The notes under the pieces are model-generated. The model was not told the origin of the DNA. It searched no databases and was given only the letters and a program-made list of their open reading frames with translations. Made by a program: the position numbers and the translations under genes. Positions 42,300-51,094 of a DNA stretch of 64,000 nt are shown here, piece after piece. Position 1 is the first letter of the stretch, and the number at the start of each line of letters is the position of its first letter. Origin of the DNA: Methanoculleus taiwanensis (GTDB taxonomy: Archaea > Halobacteriota > Methanomicrobia > Methanomicrobiales > Methanoculleaceae); assembly GCF_004102725.1 (NCBI RefSeq), contig NZ_LHQS01000001.1:787327-851326 (forward strand), given 5' to 3'.

Positions 42300-43048
42300 T
42301 GGATCTCTCCTGCTCTTCCGGCATTCAGGTGAAAGGGGATACGGTAGCGGAGATCCGCGACGACGTCATCATCGAGGATCACTTCCGCCTCTTCTTTAAC
42401 GGGCAGTACCTCACGACGCTGGTTGCGAGCCCTGACCGTCTTGAAGACCTCGGTGCAGGCTTTATCATCTGCGAGGGGCTCTCCGATGAGATAGAGTCGG
42501 TGAGCGTCACCGGGAACGATATCTCCGTCTCCGCCGTGCCGAGGAAGGATATCAGCCTCGAGCTCGAGTCTTCGGGTGGGTTCCGGGTCATGGGCGAGGC
42601 GAAGACGGTCGACTCGTCGATCGAGATAACCCCGGACGGCGTCCGTGCCGTGACGGGAGCGATAGAGTCCGAGACCTGGCGGCGTACGGGCGGCGTCCAC
42701 TGCTCGGTGCTCTTCTGCGAAGGCGATCTCGTCACCCGCGCATGCGACGTCGGGCGGCACAATACCCTCGATAAAGTGGTTGGCTATGCAGCACGGGGCG
42801 GGCTTGACCGGTCGCAGTGCGTCGTCGGCTGTACCGGGAGGCAGCCTGCAGGGATGGTGGCGAAGGTTGCGAATGCCGGCATCCCTATCATCATCTCGCG
42901 GGCGGCGTCCACAAACCGGGGGATACGTGCGGCCGACCGGGCCGGAATCACGCTGATCTGCTTCTCGCGGGGCGACCGGTTCACCATCTATACGCACCCG
43001 GAGCGTGTGCCGGACGTCCTTGAACGGATGAGGCAGGGGGTTCCATGA
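42299..43048 (+). CDS. fdhD: FdhD-like sulfur carrier for formate dehydrogenase, CxxC loop missing
   Basis: 249 residues. The fold markers are DDVIIEDHFRLFFNGQYLTTLVASPD, LGAGFIICEGL, GVHCSVLFCEGDLVTRACDVGRHNTLDKVVG, GCTGRQPAGMVAKVANAGIPIIISRAA and ITLICFSRGDRFTIYTHPERV. FdhD passes sulfur from IscS to the molybdenum/tungsten cofactor of formate dehydrogenase using Cys121 and Cys124 of a SSCGVCG loop in E. coli. Here the matching stretch (90-105: SSGGFRVMGEAKTVDS) has no Cys. It may be a divergent paralogue, or use other cysteines such as those in CSVLFCEG. Formate use is common in Methanoculleus; no fdh genes are in this window. Confidence 0.88.
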   Translation: MDLSCSSGIQVKGDTVAEIRDDVIIEDHFRLFFNGQYLTTLVASPDRLEDLGAGFIICEGLSDEIESVSVTGNDISVSAVPRKDISLELESSGGFRVMGEAKTVDSSIEITPDGVRAVTGAIESETWRRTGGVHCSVLFCEGDLVTRACDVGRHNTLDKVVGYAARGGLDRSQCVVGCTGRQPAGMVAKVANAGIPIIISRAASTNRGIRAADRAGITLICFSRGDRFTIYTHPERVPDVLERMRQGVP

Positions 43049-43524
43049 TGGAGGAAAAAGCTGGCGAAACGGCACTGATCCTGCTCGGGTGCCCGCAGGT
43101 GCCGGTACAGACGAGCGTCGCCCTGTACTGCGCATACATGTTACAGCAGAACGGCATCCGGCCGATAATAGCGGGAACGACCGCGGCGCGAAAGCTCCTG
43201 GAGGTCGCCGACCCGGAGCGGCACTACGCCGGGACGCTCGAGGATCTCGATACGGTTATCGGTGAGTTTGCGGAGAAGAAGCGGGACGTCGACTACTGCT
43301 TCGTCTTCGCGCACAACGACTCCGGTATCGCCTACGCAGGTACCATGGCGTATCTGTCGAAGGCGCGGCTCTACGTCCTGCTCTTCGGGGAGCACCCGGA
43401 GGAGGTCGCCGCGGCGATCACGTTCCCCTGCGAACAGGTGACGGTGAAAGCCACGCATAACCCTATGCCGATGAAGAAAAAGATCGATGAGGTGATACGA
43501 TGGGTGGCTGCCTCGAAGCAATGA
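43045..43524 (+). CDS. DUF1890 methanogen protein
   Basis: 159 residues. ALILLGCPQVPVQTSVALYCAYMLQQNG, then YCFVFAHNDSGIAYAGTMAYLSKARLYVLLFGEHPEEVA, match DUF1890, a small family found in methanogens. The fold looks like an alpha/beta (Rossmann-type) sandwich. No cofactor motif is clear. The start overlaps the fdhD stop (ATGATG, so 43045 or 43048). It overlaps the DUF1894 gene in ATGA. Confidence 0.9.
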   Translation: MMEEKAGETALILLGCPQVPVQTSVALYCAYMLQQNGIRPIIAGTTAARKLLEVADPERHYAGTLEDLDTVIGEFAEKKRDVDYCFVFAHNDSGIAYAGTMAYLSKARLYVLLFGEHPEEVAAAITFPCEQVTVKATHNPMPMKKKIDEVIRWVAASKQ

Positions 43525-43778
43525 AACCCGATATACTCCTTTCGCGCTGTTCGTTCATGGAGGCGCGGGAGTACGTCAAGAAGCATATCAGAGAGCACTA
43601 TGAAGTGGAGCCGGGCTACAAGATCTTCGACGTCCACCTTATCGGGGTTCCGCCGCTGCTCGTCGGGATCGACGGGGACGATGTCATCTTCCCGTACACC
43701 AAGCCCTGCCACGGAACCTTCGTCGTGAAGGTTCCGGGCGGAGATGAGATCGCGAGACTTCGTGCCCGGCGGCGATAA
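43521..43778 (+). CDS. DUF1894 methanogen protein
   Basis: 85 residues from the ATG at 43521, whose ATGA overlaps the upstream stop; a longer start at 43500 lies inside the DUF1890 gene. MKPDILLSRCSFMEAREYVKKHI, HLIGVPPLLVGIDGDDVIFPYTKPCHGTFVVKV is the DUF1894 pattern. DUF1890 and DUF1894 genes occur side by side in methanogens, which suggests a shared complex or pathway, although none is known to me. The operon ends with a CTTTTTTTC tract. Confidence 0.9.
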   Translation: MKPDILLSRCSFMEAREYVKKHIREHYEVEPGYKIFDVHLIGVPPLLVGIDGDDVIFPYTKPCHGTFVVKVPGGDEIARLRARRR

Positions 43779-43779
43779 T

Positions 43780-43793
43780 CCTCTTTTTTTCAT
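43780..43793 (+). terminator. T-run after the cutA-fdhD-DUF1890-DUF1894 operon
   Basis: CCTCTTTTTTTCAT follows the DUF1894 stop by a few bases: a seven-T tract typical of archaeal termination. Confidence 0.5.
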
Positions 43794-44279
43794 CGGGGGC
43801 GTCAACCCGATCTGGGCGGCGGAGGCGCTCAACCAGGTCACCGTCACCCGTCTGGCGCTCGGGGTGCTTGCGCACCCGCTCGGAACCGCAAAGAAGTGCC
43901 CTCCGGATTGGATGACCCGATATCCTCCCTGTGGGGGTGACGGCTGCAGGAGTGGTCTTTCCGGAAGACGGAAGTATAAATGATGTGACAATGGTATAGT
44001 ACAGCCGGTTCTCTCCGGGCGGTATGGTGGAATCTGCTGCCGAGATCCAGGATAGGCTGCTCTCTCTCCCCGATATGCCCGCATCGGGCTCTGATAACGG
44101 GAGGACGCAGATCGGAACGGCTTTGCGCGGAAGAACGCCCGGAAACCTGCTCAACGTCACGCCTGCGGTGGCTCCGGCCACTCCGGGCACGGAAGGTGAG
44201 ATGGTCTCTTTCCCCTCCGTATAGTCAAACTCGTATGTCGCAGAACCGGTCAATGATACCCGGTTTGCAGGGTGAAAGC
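43794..44279 (+). other. Intergenic region upstream of the first sensor kinase
   Basis: No gene I can support. AAGTATAAATGA near 43973-43983 is a good TATA match; initiation near 44005 would make a leader of about 275 bases before the kinase ATG at 44280. A short ORF within (44024-44224) has no ribosome site and a low-complexity product. The possible long leader could be regulatory. Confidence 0.4.
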
Positions 44280-46973
44280 ATGGACGATATGGTGAAGGTA
44301 CTGCTGATCGAAGATGATCCCGCGGACGCCCGGCGTATTCGGGAGAAACTCTGCGAACGGGGCAGCCGGTTCGAGGTCGTGGAGTCCGGCAGGCTTGCGG
44401 CCGGACTTGCTGCTCTCTCCCATGATGCATTTGATCTTGTCCTGCTCGACCTGATGCTCCCGGATAGCGGAGGGGTCGAGACATTTCTTTCGCTCAGGAA
44501 TGCGGCTCCGGATACCCCGGTGATCGTTCTTTCAGGCCATGACGATCTGGATCTGGCCGCCCGCACCGTACAGAACGGAGCCCTTGATTACCTTGTGAAA
44601 GAGACGATCGATGCGGAGTTCCTGACCCGCCTTCTCCGGCATGCACAGGAGCGGAAGCGACTTGAAGATACGGTGCGGCATCTTGAGGCGCAGCACCGCC
44701 GCCTCCTCGATTCCCTGCACGAAGGGGTCATCTCGATAGATCTTCAGGGCGGGATCACGGAGATCAACGCCCGCCTGGTGGCTATCCTCGGGTATGCTCC
44801 GGGAGACCTCATCGGCAGCCCGGCCGGGGCGCTCGGCGACTGCTTCCGGTGCCTGAACGACGGGGAATCCGGAACGTTCGAGGCGCCGCTGATCTGCCGT
44901 GACGGCTCCTCTATCGTTGCGCGTATCACCGCATCTCCGATCACCGATGCGTCCGGGAAACATCTCGGGTTCTGCGCCGCGGTTCTTGAGGTTCCCGGAC
45001 GAAGCGGTGCCGGAGAGATGCTTCCGGGGAACGAGGAGCAGTATCGTCTTTTAGTGGACGGCCTGAACGAGGGTATCTGGGTCATCAACGAGGCGGCGAC
45101 GACGACGTTCGTCAATCCGCGGATGGTCGAGATACTCGGCTATCCGGAGGCTGCGATTATCGGGAGGCCAGTGTTTGATTTTGTCGACGAGGCCAGCCGT
45201 CAGGTGATAGCCGCATCTCTGCACCGTCGCAGGGCAGGCCTTCGGGAGCAGTACGAATGCACCCTTATCAGGAGCGACGGAGTCCGGCGAACCGCGCTCA
45301 TGACGGCCGCACCCCTTATCGACGGCGACGGCCTCTTCCGGGGCTCTCTTGCCGGGGTCGTCGACATCACCGAACGCAAGAACGCCGAACAGCAGATGCG
45401 GGGTATGGAGAAGGCCATCGCCTCCTCAGTCAGTCCCATCGCGTTTGCCGACCTTGACGGGAACCTGACCTATGCGAATCCGGCCTTCCTCGAACTCTGG
45501 GGGTACGCGTCACCGGACGAGGTGGTCGGAAGGGCGCTCTCTTCTTTCTGGGAGGATGCATCCGAGGCGGAAGAGGTCTCGGAGGCCGTCTGGGGCGAGG
45601 GGCAGTGGACGGGCGAGCTCGTCGGGAAGCGGCGGGACGGCTCGACGTTCGATGCCCAGATTTCGTCGAACACCGTAACCGACGATTTCGGAGAGCCTAT
45701 CATCATCATGGTCTCGCTGATCGATATCTCCGAGCGGAAACGTGCCGAGCGCGAGATCCTCACGCGCAACAAACAACTCATGGTCCTGAACCGGATCATC
45801 GGCTCGTCCGCCTCGTCGCTCTCGCTCTCCGAGCTCCTCGAGACCGGGATGCGGCGTACGCTCGAACTGATGGAGTTTGACATCGGCATCGTCTACATGC
45901 TCGATGCCGAACGAAAGCGGGGACTTCTCCAGTACCAGGAGAATATCCCCGCCTCCGTCCTCTCCCGGCATCGGATCGTCAAGGTGCATCACTGGCCGTT
46001 CAACTTCATCTTCATCGCAGGGCAGGCACGGTATATCGAGAGCAGCGAGAATCTCAGTTCCATCGAGTCGGCTATCCTCGAGGATCTTGGTGCCGTATCG
46101 CTTGCCTGCATACCGCTCATCGCCGAGTCCGTCGTCGTCGGAGCGCTCTATCTCGGGAGTAAGACCGAACCTGCATTATCGGCGGAAGAGAAGGCGCTGC
46201 TTGAGGCGATTGGAAAGGAGATCGGTTCCGGCATCCTGAAGGGGATGCTCCATAAGCGTCTCGAGGCGGCGAACCGCGAGGCGAACCTCTACCTCGATAT
46301 CATGACCCATGATATCAGGAACGCCGAGAACGTCTCCACATTATACGCCGATCTTCTCATCGATATGCTCGACGGTGAGGGTGCGCTGTACGCGAAGAAG
46401 CTTCAGGGGAGCATCAGAAAGAGTATCGGGATCCTGCGGAGTGTCTCCACCATCCGGAGGATTCACCAGACCCCTGCCGAACTCAGGGCCGTCGATCTTG
46501 ACCGGGTGATCCGTGAAGAGCGCCGGATCTTCCCCGGTGTTGCGATCGCCTACGAAGGTTCGCATCGTGAGGTCTGGGCGGACGATCTCATCGGCGAGGT
46601 CTTCGGAAACCTCATCGGCAACAGTATCAAGTTCGGCGGGTCGGACGTCGAGATAGTCGTCCGTGTCGACGATTACGACGGGGAGAGTCTGCTCGTCTCG
46701 ATTGAGGATACCGGTCCCGGCGTACCGGACGCGATGAAAGAAACGATATTCCACCGGTTCGAGCGGGGGAGAAGTCACGGCAGCGGTGAAGGGCTCGGTC
46801 TCTACATTGCAAAGTCCCTCATCGAGCGCTACGGCGGGAAGGTCTGGGTCGACGACAGGGTTGACGGAAGGCCCGACCTCGGTGCAGCGTTCCGGTTCAC
46901 CCTGCAGGAGGTCGTCCCGACGGGTGACGATGAGGTGGAGGACGACGAATACCCGCCCGGGGACGAGGAGTAA
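44280..46973 (+). CDS. Hybrid REC-PAS-GAF histidine kinase
   Basis: 897 residues from the ATG at 44280 (AGGGTGAAAG upstream; MDDMVKVLLIEDDPADARRI). The order is: receiver domain (1-~125, acid pair in LLIEDDPAD, phospho-acceptor Asp57 in LVLLDLMLPD); three PAS domains (~135-240, ~255-370, ~375-495), the second opening EEQYRLLVDGLNEGIWVINE; GAF-like domain (~510-660); H-box IMTHDIRNAENV with His677; and HATPase with N-box GNLIGNSIKFGG, DTGPGVPDAM and GEGLGLYIAK. No membrane segment, so it senses an internal signal. The C-terminal half is nearly identical in plan to the next gene. The target regulator is not local. Confidence 0.93.
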   Translation: MDDMVKVLLIEDDPADARRIREKLCERGSRFEVVESGRLAAGLAALSHDAFDLVLLDLMLPDSGGVETFLSLRNAAPDTPVIVLSGHDDLDLAARTVQNGALDYLVKETIDAEFLTRLLRHAQERKRLEDTVRHLEAQHRRLLDSLHEGVISIDLQGGITEINARLVAILGYAPGDLIGSPAGALGDCFRCLNDGESGTFEAPLICRDGSSIVARITASPITDASGKHLGFCAAVLEVPGRSGAGEMLPGNEEQYRLLVDGLNEGIWVINEAATTTFVNPRMVEILGYPEAAIIGRPVFDFVDEASRQVIAASLHRRRAGLREQYECTLIRSDGVRRTALMTAAPLIDGDGLFRGSLAGVVDITERKNAEQQMRGMEKAIASSVSPIAFADLDGNLTYANPAFLELWGYASPDEVVGRALSSFWEDASEAEEVSEAVWGEGQWTGELVGKRRDGSTFDAQISSNTVTDDFGEPIIIMVSLIDISERKRAEREILTRNKQLMVLNRIIGSSASSLSLSELLETGMRRTLELMEFDIGIVYMLDAERKRGLLQYQENIPASVLSRHRIVKVHHWPFNFIFIAGQARYIESSENLSSIESAILEDLGAVSLACIPLIAESVVVGALYLGSKTEPALSAEEKALLEAIGKEIGSGILKGMLHKRLEAANREANLYLDIMTHDIRNAENVSTLYADLLIDMLDGEGALYAKKLQGSIRKSIGILRSVSTIRRIHQTPAELRAVDLDRVIREERRIFPGVAIAYEGSHREVWADDLIGEVFGNLIGNSIKFGGSDVEIVVRVDDYDGESLLVSIEDTGPGVPDAMKETIFHRFERGRSHGSGEGLGLYIAKSLIERYGGKVWVDDRVDGRPDLGAAFRFTLQEVVPTGDDEVEDDEYPPGDEE

Positions 46974-47011
46974 CAGCCCCGGGTCCGCTATCTCTCATGC
47001 GAGGGGCGCGC

Positions 47012-47028
47012 GGGGAGAATTTCTCCCC
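47012..47028. repeat. Perfect 8-base inverted repeat between kinase genes
   Basis: GGGGAGAA-T-TTCTCCCC is a perfect palindrome with one central base, flanked by TCTCAT (46991-46996) and ATGAGA, which extend the pairing. It could be an operator (it is DNA-symmetric) or form a terminator hairpin after the first kinase. Confidence 0.5.
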
Positions 47029-47339
47029 TCGGATGAGATCTTCTGGTTCACGGGTGCGATGGCACAAATGGGCTTCTCTACGGGCGCGATCCAATGGTAC
47101 TGGATTTTTCTAATCCCATAAGGCTATTAGTCCCGATTTAAGACTCTTTCTCAGGCTGGTGCAGTGGGGAGGAGCGTGACGGTCGAAACGGACACGGGGT
47201 CGTTCGGGTGCCCCTGTTTGTATAGTTTCCCCCTTTTGGACACGGAACGTTGCGACGGCAGCAGACCGGGCATATTGCCGGGAGTTGCCGGAGCACTGCC
47301 TTTTCCGTGATGCCCCAGGCAGCATGGAGACGTAAGCGT

Positions 47340-50300
47340 ATGCAGCAACTGGATAAGGAGATCGAGGCTGCCCGGCGATGCCTCGACGATCTCGACAGGT
47401 ATACCCGCATCTATCCGGAACGGCCGGGTCTGCTGCTCGATATGATACACCATCTCTCCGCAGCGTTGAAAGAACTGTATCGCGAGCGGGAGGATCTGAT
47501 GGCGGCAGGTGCAAAGGCCGGCAGGAGAGAGAGCCGTGCGGCCGATCTCTTCCACATCATCTCCGATGCATGCCTCGTAACCGATCCCGACGGCAGCATC
47601 CTGGAGGCAAACCCTGCGGCGGCGATCCTGCTCGGATCTGCGCCCGGCATACTTCTCGGCCAGCGGATCGATCGTTTTGTCGCACCTGGGGACGCCGCAT
47701 CATTCGCTGCACGGCATCGCCGGGTCCTGGTGGGCGAGGCCGTGCCTGCATGGGAGCTCGATCTCCGGCAGGGGGGAGCCGTCCGGTCTGCCCGCGCAAC
47801 GGTAACGCTCTGTTCCGACGGCCGGGACTCTTCTGCCTGCTTAATCTGGCTCTTTCGGGATATCACCGAGGGAAAAAACCGTGATCTCGAACTCCTGATC
47901 CGGGATGCGGCTCTCGAAGCGTCGATGAATGCGGTGGTGATAGCCGGGGTTGACGGGAGAGTCACCTACGCGAACCGGGCGGCATGCGCGTTCTTCGGGG
48001 TTGCCGGCCCCGAGTGTCTCGTCGGAGAGCGAATATCCGGGTTCCTCGGTGACGGTGATTCTGCTGCAACACTTCGGGATGCTCTCTTCAGGGATGGTAT
48101 CTGGCAGGGGGAGATAACCGGCCGGAAGCGGGATGGATCGGATTATCTTTTGCAGGTGTCGGTGCAGCTGCTTTCCGGCGGGGACGGTGATCCTGCATAC
48201 ATCGTCGCCTCCGGCATGGATGCCGCCGGAGAGCAAAATCCCCGGGCCCGGTTCTGTTCCTCCGAGAATTTCTGCCGGACACTCCTCGAGATTCCGGGAG
48301 CAGCACTTCTGATCGTCGGGGAGGACGGAACGATCGCTGCAGTAAATGCAGAGTGCGAACGCCGGTTCGGTTTTGCCCGTCGCGAGCTTGAGGGTTGCAC
48401 GCTCTGGGACAGGTTCTTCTCCGGGAGCAACCGAGGCGTTATCCGGGAGTATCTCCGGCTCTGCAGGGAAAATCCTGCATATGCTCCGCGTGACTATCCC
48501 GTCTCGATCATCGACGCCGAGGGGGCCCTCCGTGATGTTGTCCTCTCCGTAGCGGCACTGCCGGGAATGCAGCGCTACGCCGTCTCGCTGGTAGATATGA
48601 CGGAGCTCCGACGGCTCGAGGCGGCGTTGAAGGCGAGCGAGGAGAAGTTCCGGGAGATCGTCCAGCGCAGTTTCGACGTGCTCTTCACCTGCAACGAGGC
48701 ATGCGTGCTGACCTACGTCTCGCCGGCGATCGAGCGGATCACCGGATACACGCCGGAGGATCTGATCGGGCACTCCTTCGAGGATCTTATCCTGCCCTCG
48801 TCGAAGAGGCACCTTGAGGACGCAGAGAACACGCTCCGGCGCGGGCTCCCGGTCGAAGGGCTCACCCTCACGATCGTCCGGCGGGACGGCATGCCCTGCG
48901 TCATCGAGATCAATGCCTCTCCCCTGGGGAGCGGCGGGGTAACGACCGGGGTTCAGGGTGTCTGCAGGGACATTACGGATCGCATGCGGGCGGAGGCCGA
49001 ACTTAAGATCAAGGAGATGGCTATCGTGTCCTCCGTCAGCGCCATCCTGCTCATCGATCTCGAAGGAGTGGTCGAATACGTCAACCAGGCATTCCTGCGT
49101 CTCTGGGGCTACGATCCGGAAGACGAGGTGCTCGGGCGACCGGTGGCCACGTTCTGGCAGCATGAGCAAAGAGCGGATCAGGTTTTCTCCGCGCTCCGGC
49201 GGGACGGTACCTGGGTTGGAGAGATCGCGGGAGTCCGGAAGGACGGAGCGCCCTTCGACGCGCAGATGTCGGCGAACGTCGTGACCGACGAGTATGGCAA
49301 CTCCCTCTGCTTCGTCGCGTACGTCGTCGACATCTCCGATCGCAAAAGGGTTGAGGAAGCACTTCGTTCCCGTAACAAGCAGCTATATGCCCTCAACCAG
49401 ATTATCAGCGCCTCGTCGCAGTCGTCTTCGAGCCAGGAGATCCTGGAGAGCGCTCTTGCAAAGACGATGGATCTGCTCGGTTTTGATGCCGGTATCGCCT
49501 ATCTCACGGACGAAGATCGGAAGAGGGGGTATGCCGCGTGCAGCCGGGGTGTCCCCGCACCGTTCCTCGCGGAGAATCATGTTATACGCATCCACCACTG
49601 GCCGTTCAATTACGTCTTCGTCGCCGGCCAGCCCCGATACCTTGTGAAGGACGCGAGACCGACCGCCTGTTCAGCTGAACTGATGCTGTTGCAGGAGCTC
49701 GAGGTTTCTTCGCTCGCCTGTATCCCTCTCGTTGCGGAGTCGGCGATCGTGGGCGGACTCTATGTCGGGAGCAGGCGCGGGGAAGTGCTGCCGCGGGAAA
49801 AACGGCTCCTCCTCGAGACGATCGGGCGGGAGGTCGGTTCCGGCATCCTGAAGGGGATGCTCCATAAGCGCCTCGAAGCCGCGAACCACGAGGCGAACCT
49901 CTACCTGGATATCATGACCCACGACATCAAGAACGCCGGGAACGTCGCGAGCCTCTACTGCGATATCCTGAGCGATGGGCTCGAGGGGGAGATGGGGCTT
50001 TACGTGAAGAGGCTGCGGGGGAGCATACGGAAGAGTATCGGGATTTTAGCCAACGTCTCGACCATCCGCCGCCTTCACCAGGAGGAGGTCGATGTAAAGC
50101 CGGTGCATCTTGACTCCGTCATCAGGGAGGAGGTGAGCCAGTTTCCCGATCTCCGGTTCGTCTATGAGGGTTCTTCGATCTATGTCGAGGCGGATGATCT
50201 CCTGCCTGAAGTCTTCACCAATCTGATCGGCAATAGCGTCAAGTTCGGAGGGCCGGAGGTCGAAGTCCGTATCCTGGTGGATGAGGAGGACGAGAATGTC

Positions 50301-50561
50301 ATCGTCACGATAGAGGATACCGGCCCCGGGATACCGGACGATCTGAAACGATCCATCTTTCACCGGTTCGAGCGGGGGAACAACCCGGCAAGTGGTGAGG
50401 GTCTCGGTCTCTACATCTCCCGGATGCTCATCGAGCGCTACGGCGGGCGAATCCTCGTCCGGGATCGGGTGGAGGGGCAGCCCGAAGCGGGGGCGACATT
50501 CAGTTTCTCTCTGCGAAAAGCGGACCTGTCCGACGAAGAGAATCCGATTGTCGGACGATAA
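47340..50561 (+). CDS. Multi-PAS histidine kinase, paralogue of the upstream one
   Basis: 1073 residues from the ATG at 47340 (GGAG ten bases before; a Met ten codons earlier is possible). An N-terminal coiled coil (~1-60) is followed by five PAS-type domains (~70-175, ~185-300, ~310-430, ~435-555, ~560-680), then a GAF-like domain (~690-840), H-box IMTHDIKNAGNV with His861, and HATPase (GNSVKFGG, DTGPGIPDDL, GEGLGLYISR). It has no receiver domain. The region from the last PAS on is highly similar to the preceding kinase, so the pair arose by duplication followed by swapping of input domains. Cytoplasmic by lack of membrane helices. Confidence 0.93.
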   Translation: MQQLDKEIEAARRCLDDLDRYTRIYPERPGLLLDMIHHLSAALKELYREREDLMAAGAKAGRRESRAADLFHIISDACLVTDPDGSILEANPAAAILLGSAPGILLGQRIDRFVAPGDAASFAARHRRVLVGEAVPAWELDLRQGGAVRSARATVTLCSDGRDSSACLIWLFRDITEGKNRDLELLIRDAALEASMNAVVIAGVDGRVTYANRAACAFFGVAGPECLVGERISGFLGDGDSAATLRDALFRDGIWQGEITGRKRDGSDYLLQVSVQLLSGGDGDPAYIVASGMDAAGEQNPRARFCSSENFCRTLLEIPGAALLIVGEDGTIAAVNAECERRFGFARRELEGCTLWDRFFSGSNRGVIREYLRLCRENPAYAPRDYPVSIIDAEGALRDVVLSVAALPGMQRYAVSLVDMTELRRLEAALKASEEKFREIVQRSFDVLFTCNEACVLTYVSPAIERITGYTPEDLIGHSFEDLILPSSKRHLEDAENTLRRGLPVEGLTLTIVRRDGMPCVIEINASPLGSGGVTTGVQGVCRDITDRMRAEAELKIKEMAIVSSVSAILLIDLEGVVEYVNQAFLRLWGYDPEDEVLGRPVATFWQHEQRADQVFSALRRDGTWVGEIAGVRKDGAPFDAQMSANVVTDEYGNSLCFVAYVVDISDRKRVEEALRSRNKQLYALNQIISASSQSSSSQEILESALAKTMDLLGFDAGIAYLTDEDRKRGYAACSRGVPAPFLAENHVIRIHHWPFNYVFVAGQPRYLVKDARPTACSAELMLLQELEVSSLACIPLVAESAIVGGLYVGSRRGEVLPREKRLLLETIGREVGSGILKGMLHKRLEAANHEANLYLDIMTHDIKNAGNVASLYCDILSDGLEGEMGLYVKRLRGSIRKSIGILANVSTIRRLHQEEVDVKPVHLDSVIREEVSQFPDLRFVYEGSSIYVEADDLLPEVFTNLIGNSVKFGGPEVEVRILVDEEDENVIVTIEDTGPGIPDDLKRSIFHRFERGNNPASGEGLGLYISRMLIERYGGRILVRDRVEGQPEAGATFSFSLRKADLSDEENPIVGR

Positions 50562-50577
50562 GGTTTAATCTCAAAAG

Positions 50578-50589
50578 ATTTATAAATCC
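50578..50589 (+). promoter_or_regulatory. TATA box for tspO
   Basis: GATTTATAAATC is a strong box A centred 26 bases before the GTG at 50609. Predicts a leaderless transcript beginning at that GTG. Confidence 0.6.
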
Positions 50590-50608
50590 TGGTATCTTTA
50601 ATGATGTC

Positions 50609-51094
50609 GTGAGCATTCCCTTTGTTAAGATTGTCAAATTCATTGTCGCAATAGCCGTATGCCAGGCTGCCGGCCTTATTGGGACGATATTCACCACTCC
50701 GGCGATTCCGACCTGGTATGCCGCACTGGAAAAACCCGCCCTCACGCCGCCGTCGTTCCTCTTCGGTCCGGTCTGGACGGTTCTCTTCATCCTGATGGGT
50801 ATCGCGCTTTATCTGGTCTGGCTGCGGGGATGGGAGAGAAAAGACGTGAAACTCGCCATCTCGATCTTCGGTATCCAGCTTGTTCTCAATGTCCTCTGGT
50901 CGTATTTCTTCTTCGGACTTCAGATGCCGTTTTTTGCCCTGATTGAGATCATCGTCCTCTGGATTGCTATCGCACTCTCGATATGGAGTTTCTCCAGGGT
51001 ATCAGTGCCTGCAGCGCTTCTGCTCCTCCCCTACATACTCTGGGTGAGCTTTGCCGCCTATCTCAACTACGGCATCTACGTTCTGAACCCGTAG
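50609..51094 (+). CDS. tspO: TspO/MBR family membrane protein
   Basis: 161 residues with five membrane helices, GTG start (leaderless by TATA spacing). The family core is present: TTPAIPTWYAALEKPALTPPSFLFGPVWTVLFILMGIALYLVW, then VLNVLWSYFFFGLQMPFFALIEI, and a final PYILWVSFAAYLNYGIYVLN. The W-Y-x-x-L-x-K-P-x-x-x-P-P motif is the conserved porphyrin-binding region. TspO binds tetrapyrroles and acts in stress signalling. Its end overlaps a possible small gene on the other strand by 19 bases. Confidence 0.95.
   Translation: MSIPFVKIVKFIVAIAVCQAAGLIGTIFTTPAIPTWYAALEKPALTPPSFLFGPVWTVLFILMGIALYLVWLRGWERKDVKLAISIFGIQLVLNVLWSYFFFGLQMPFFALIEIIVLWIAIALSIWSFSRVSVPAALLLLPYILWVSFAAYLNYGIYVLNP

Noticed and set aside
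44024-44224. 66-codon ORF upstream of the first kinase
   Set aside because: No ribosome site, low-complexity Pro/Ala/Thr product, not needed to explain the region.
47841-49169. 442-codon minus-strand ORF opposite the second kinase
   Set aside because: Antisense shadow of PAS domains; no ribosome site or family.
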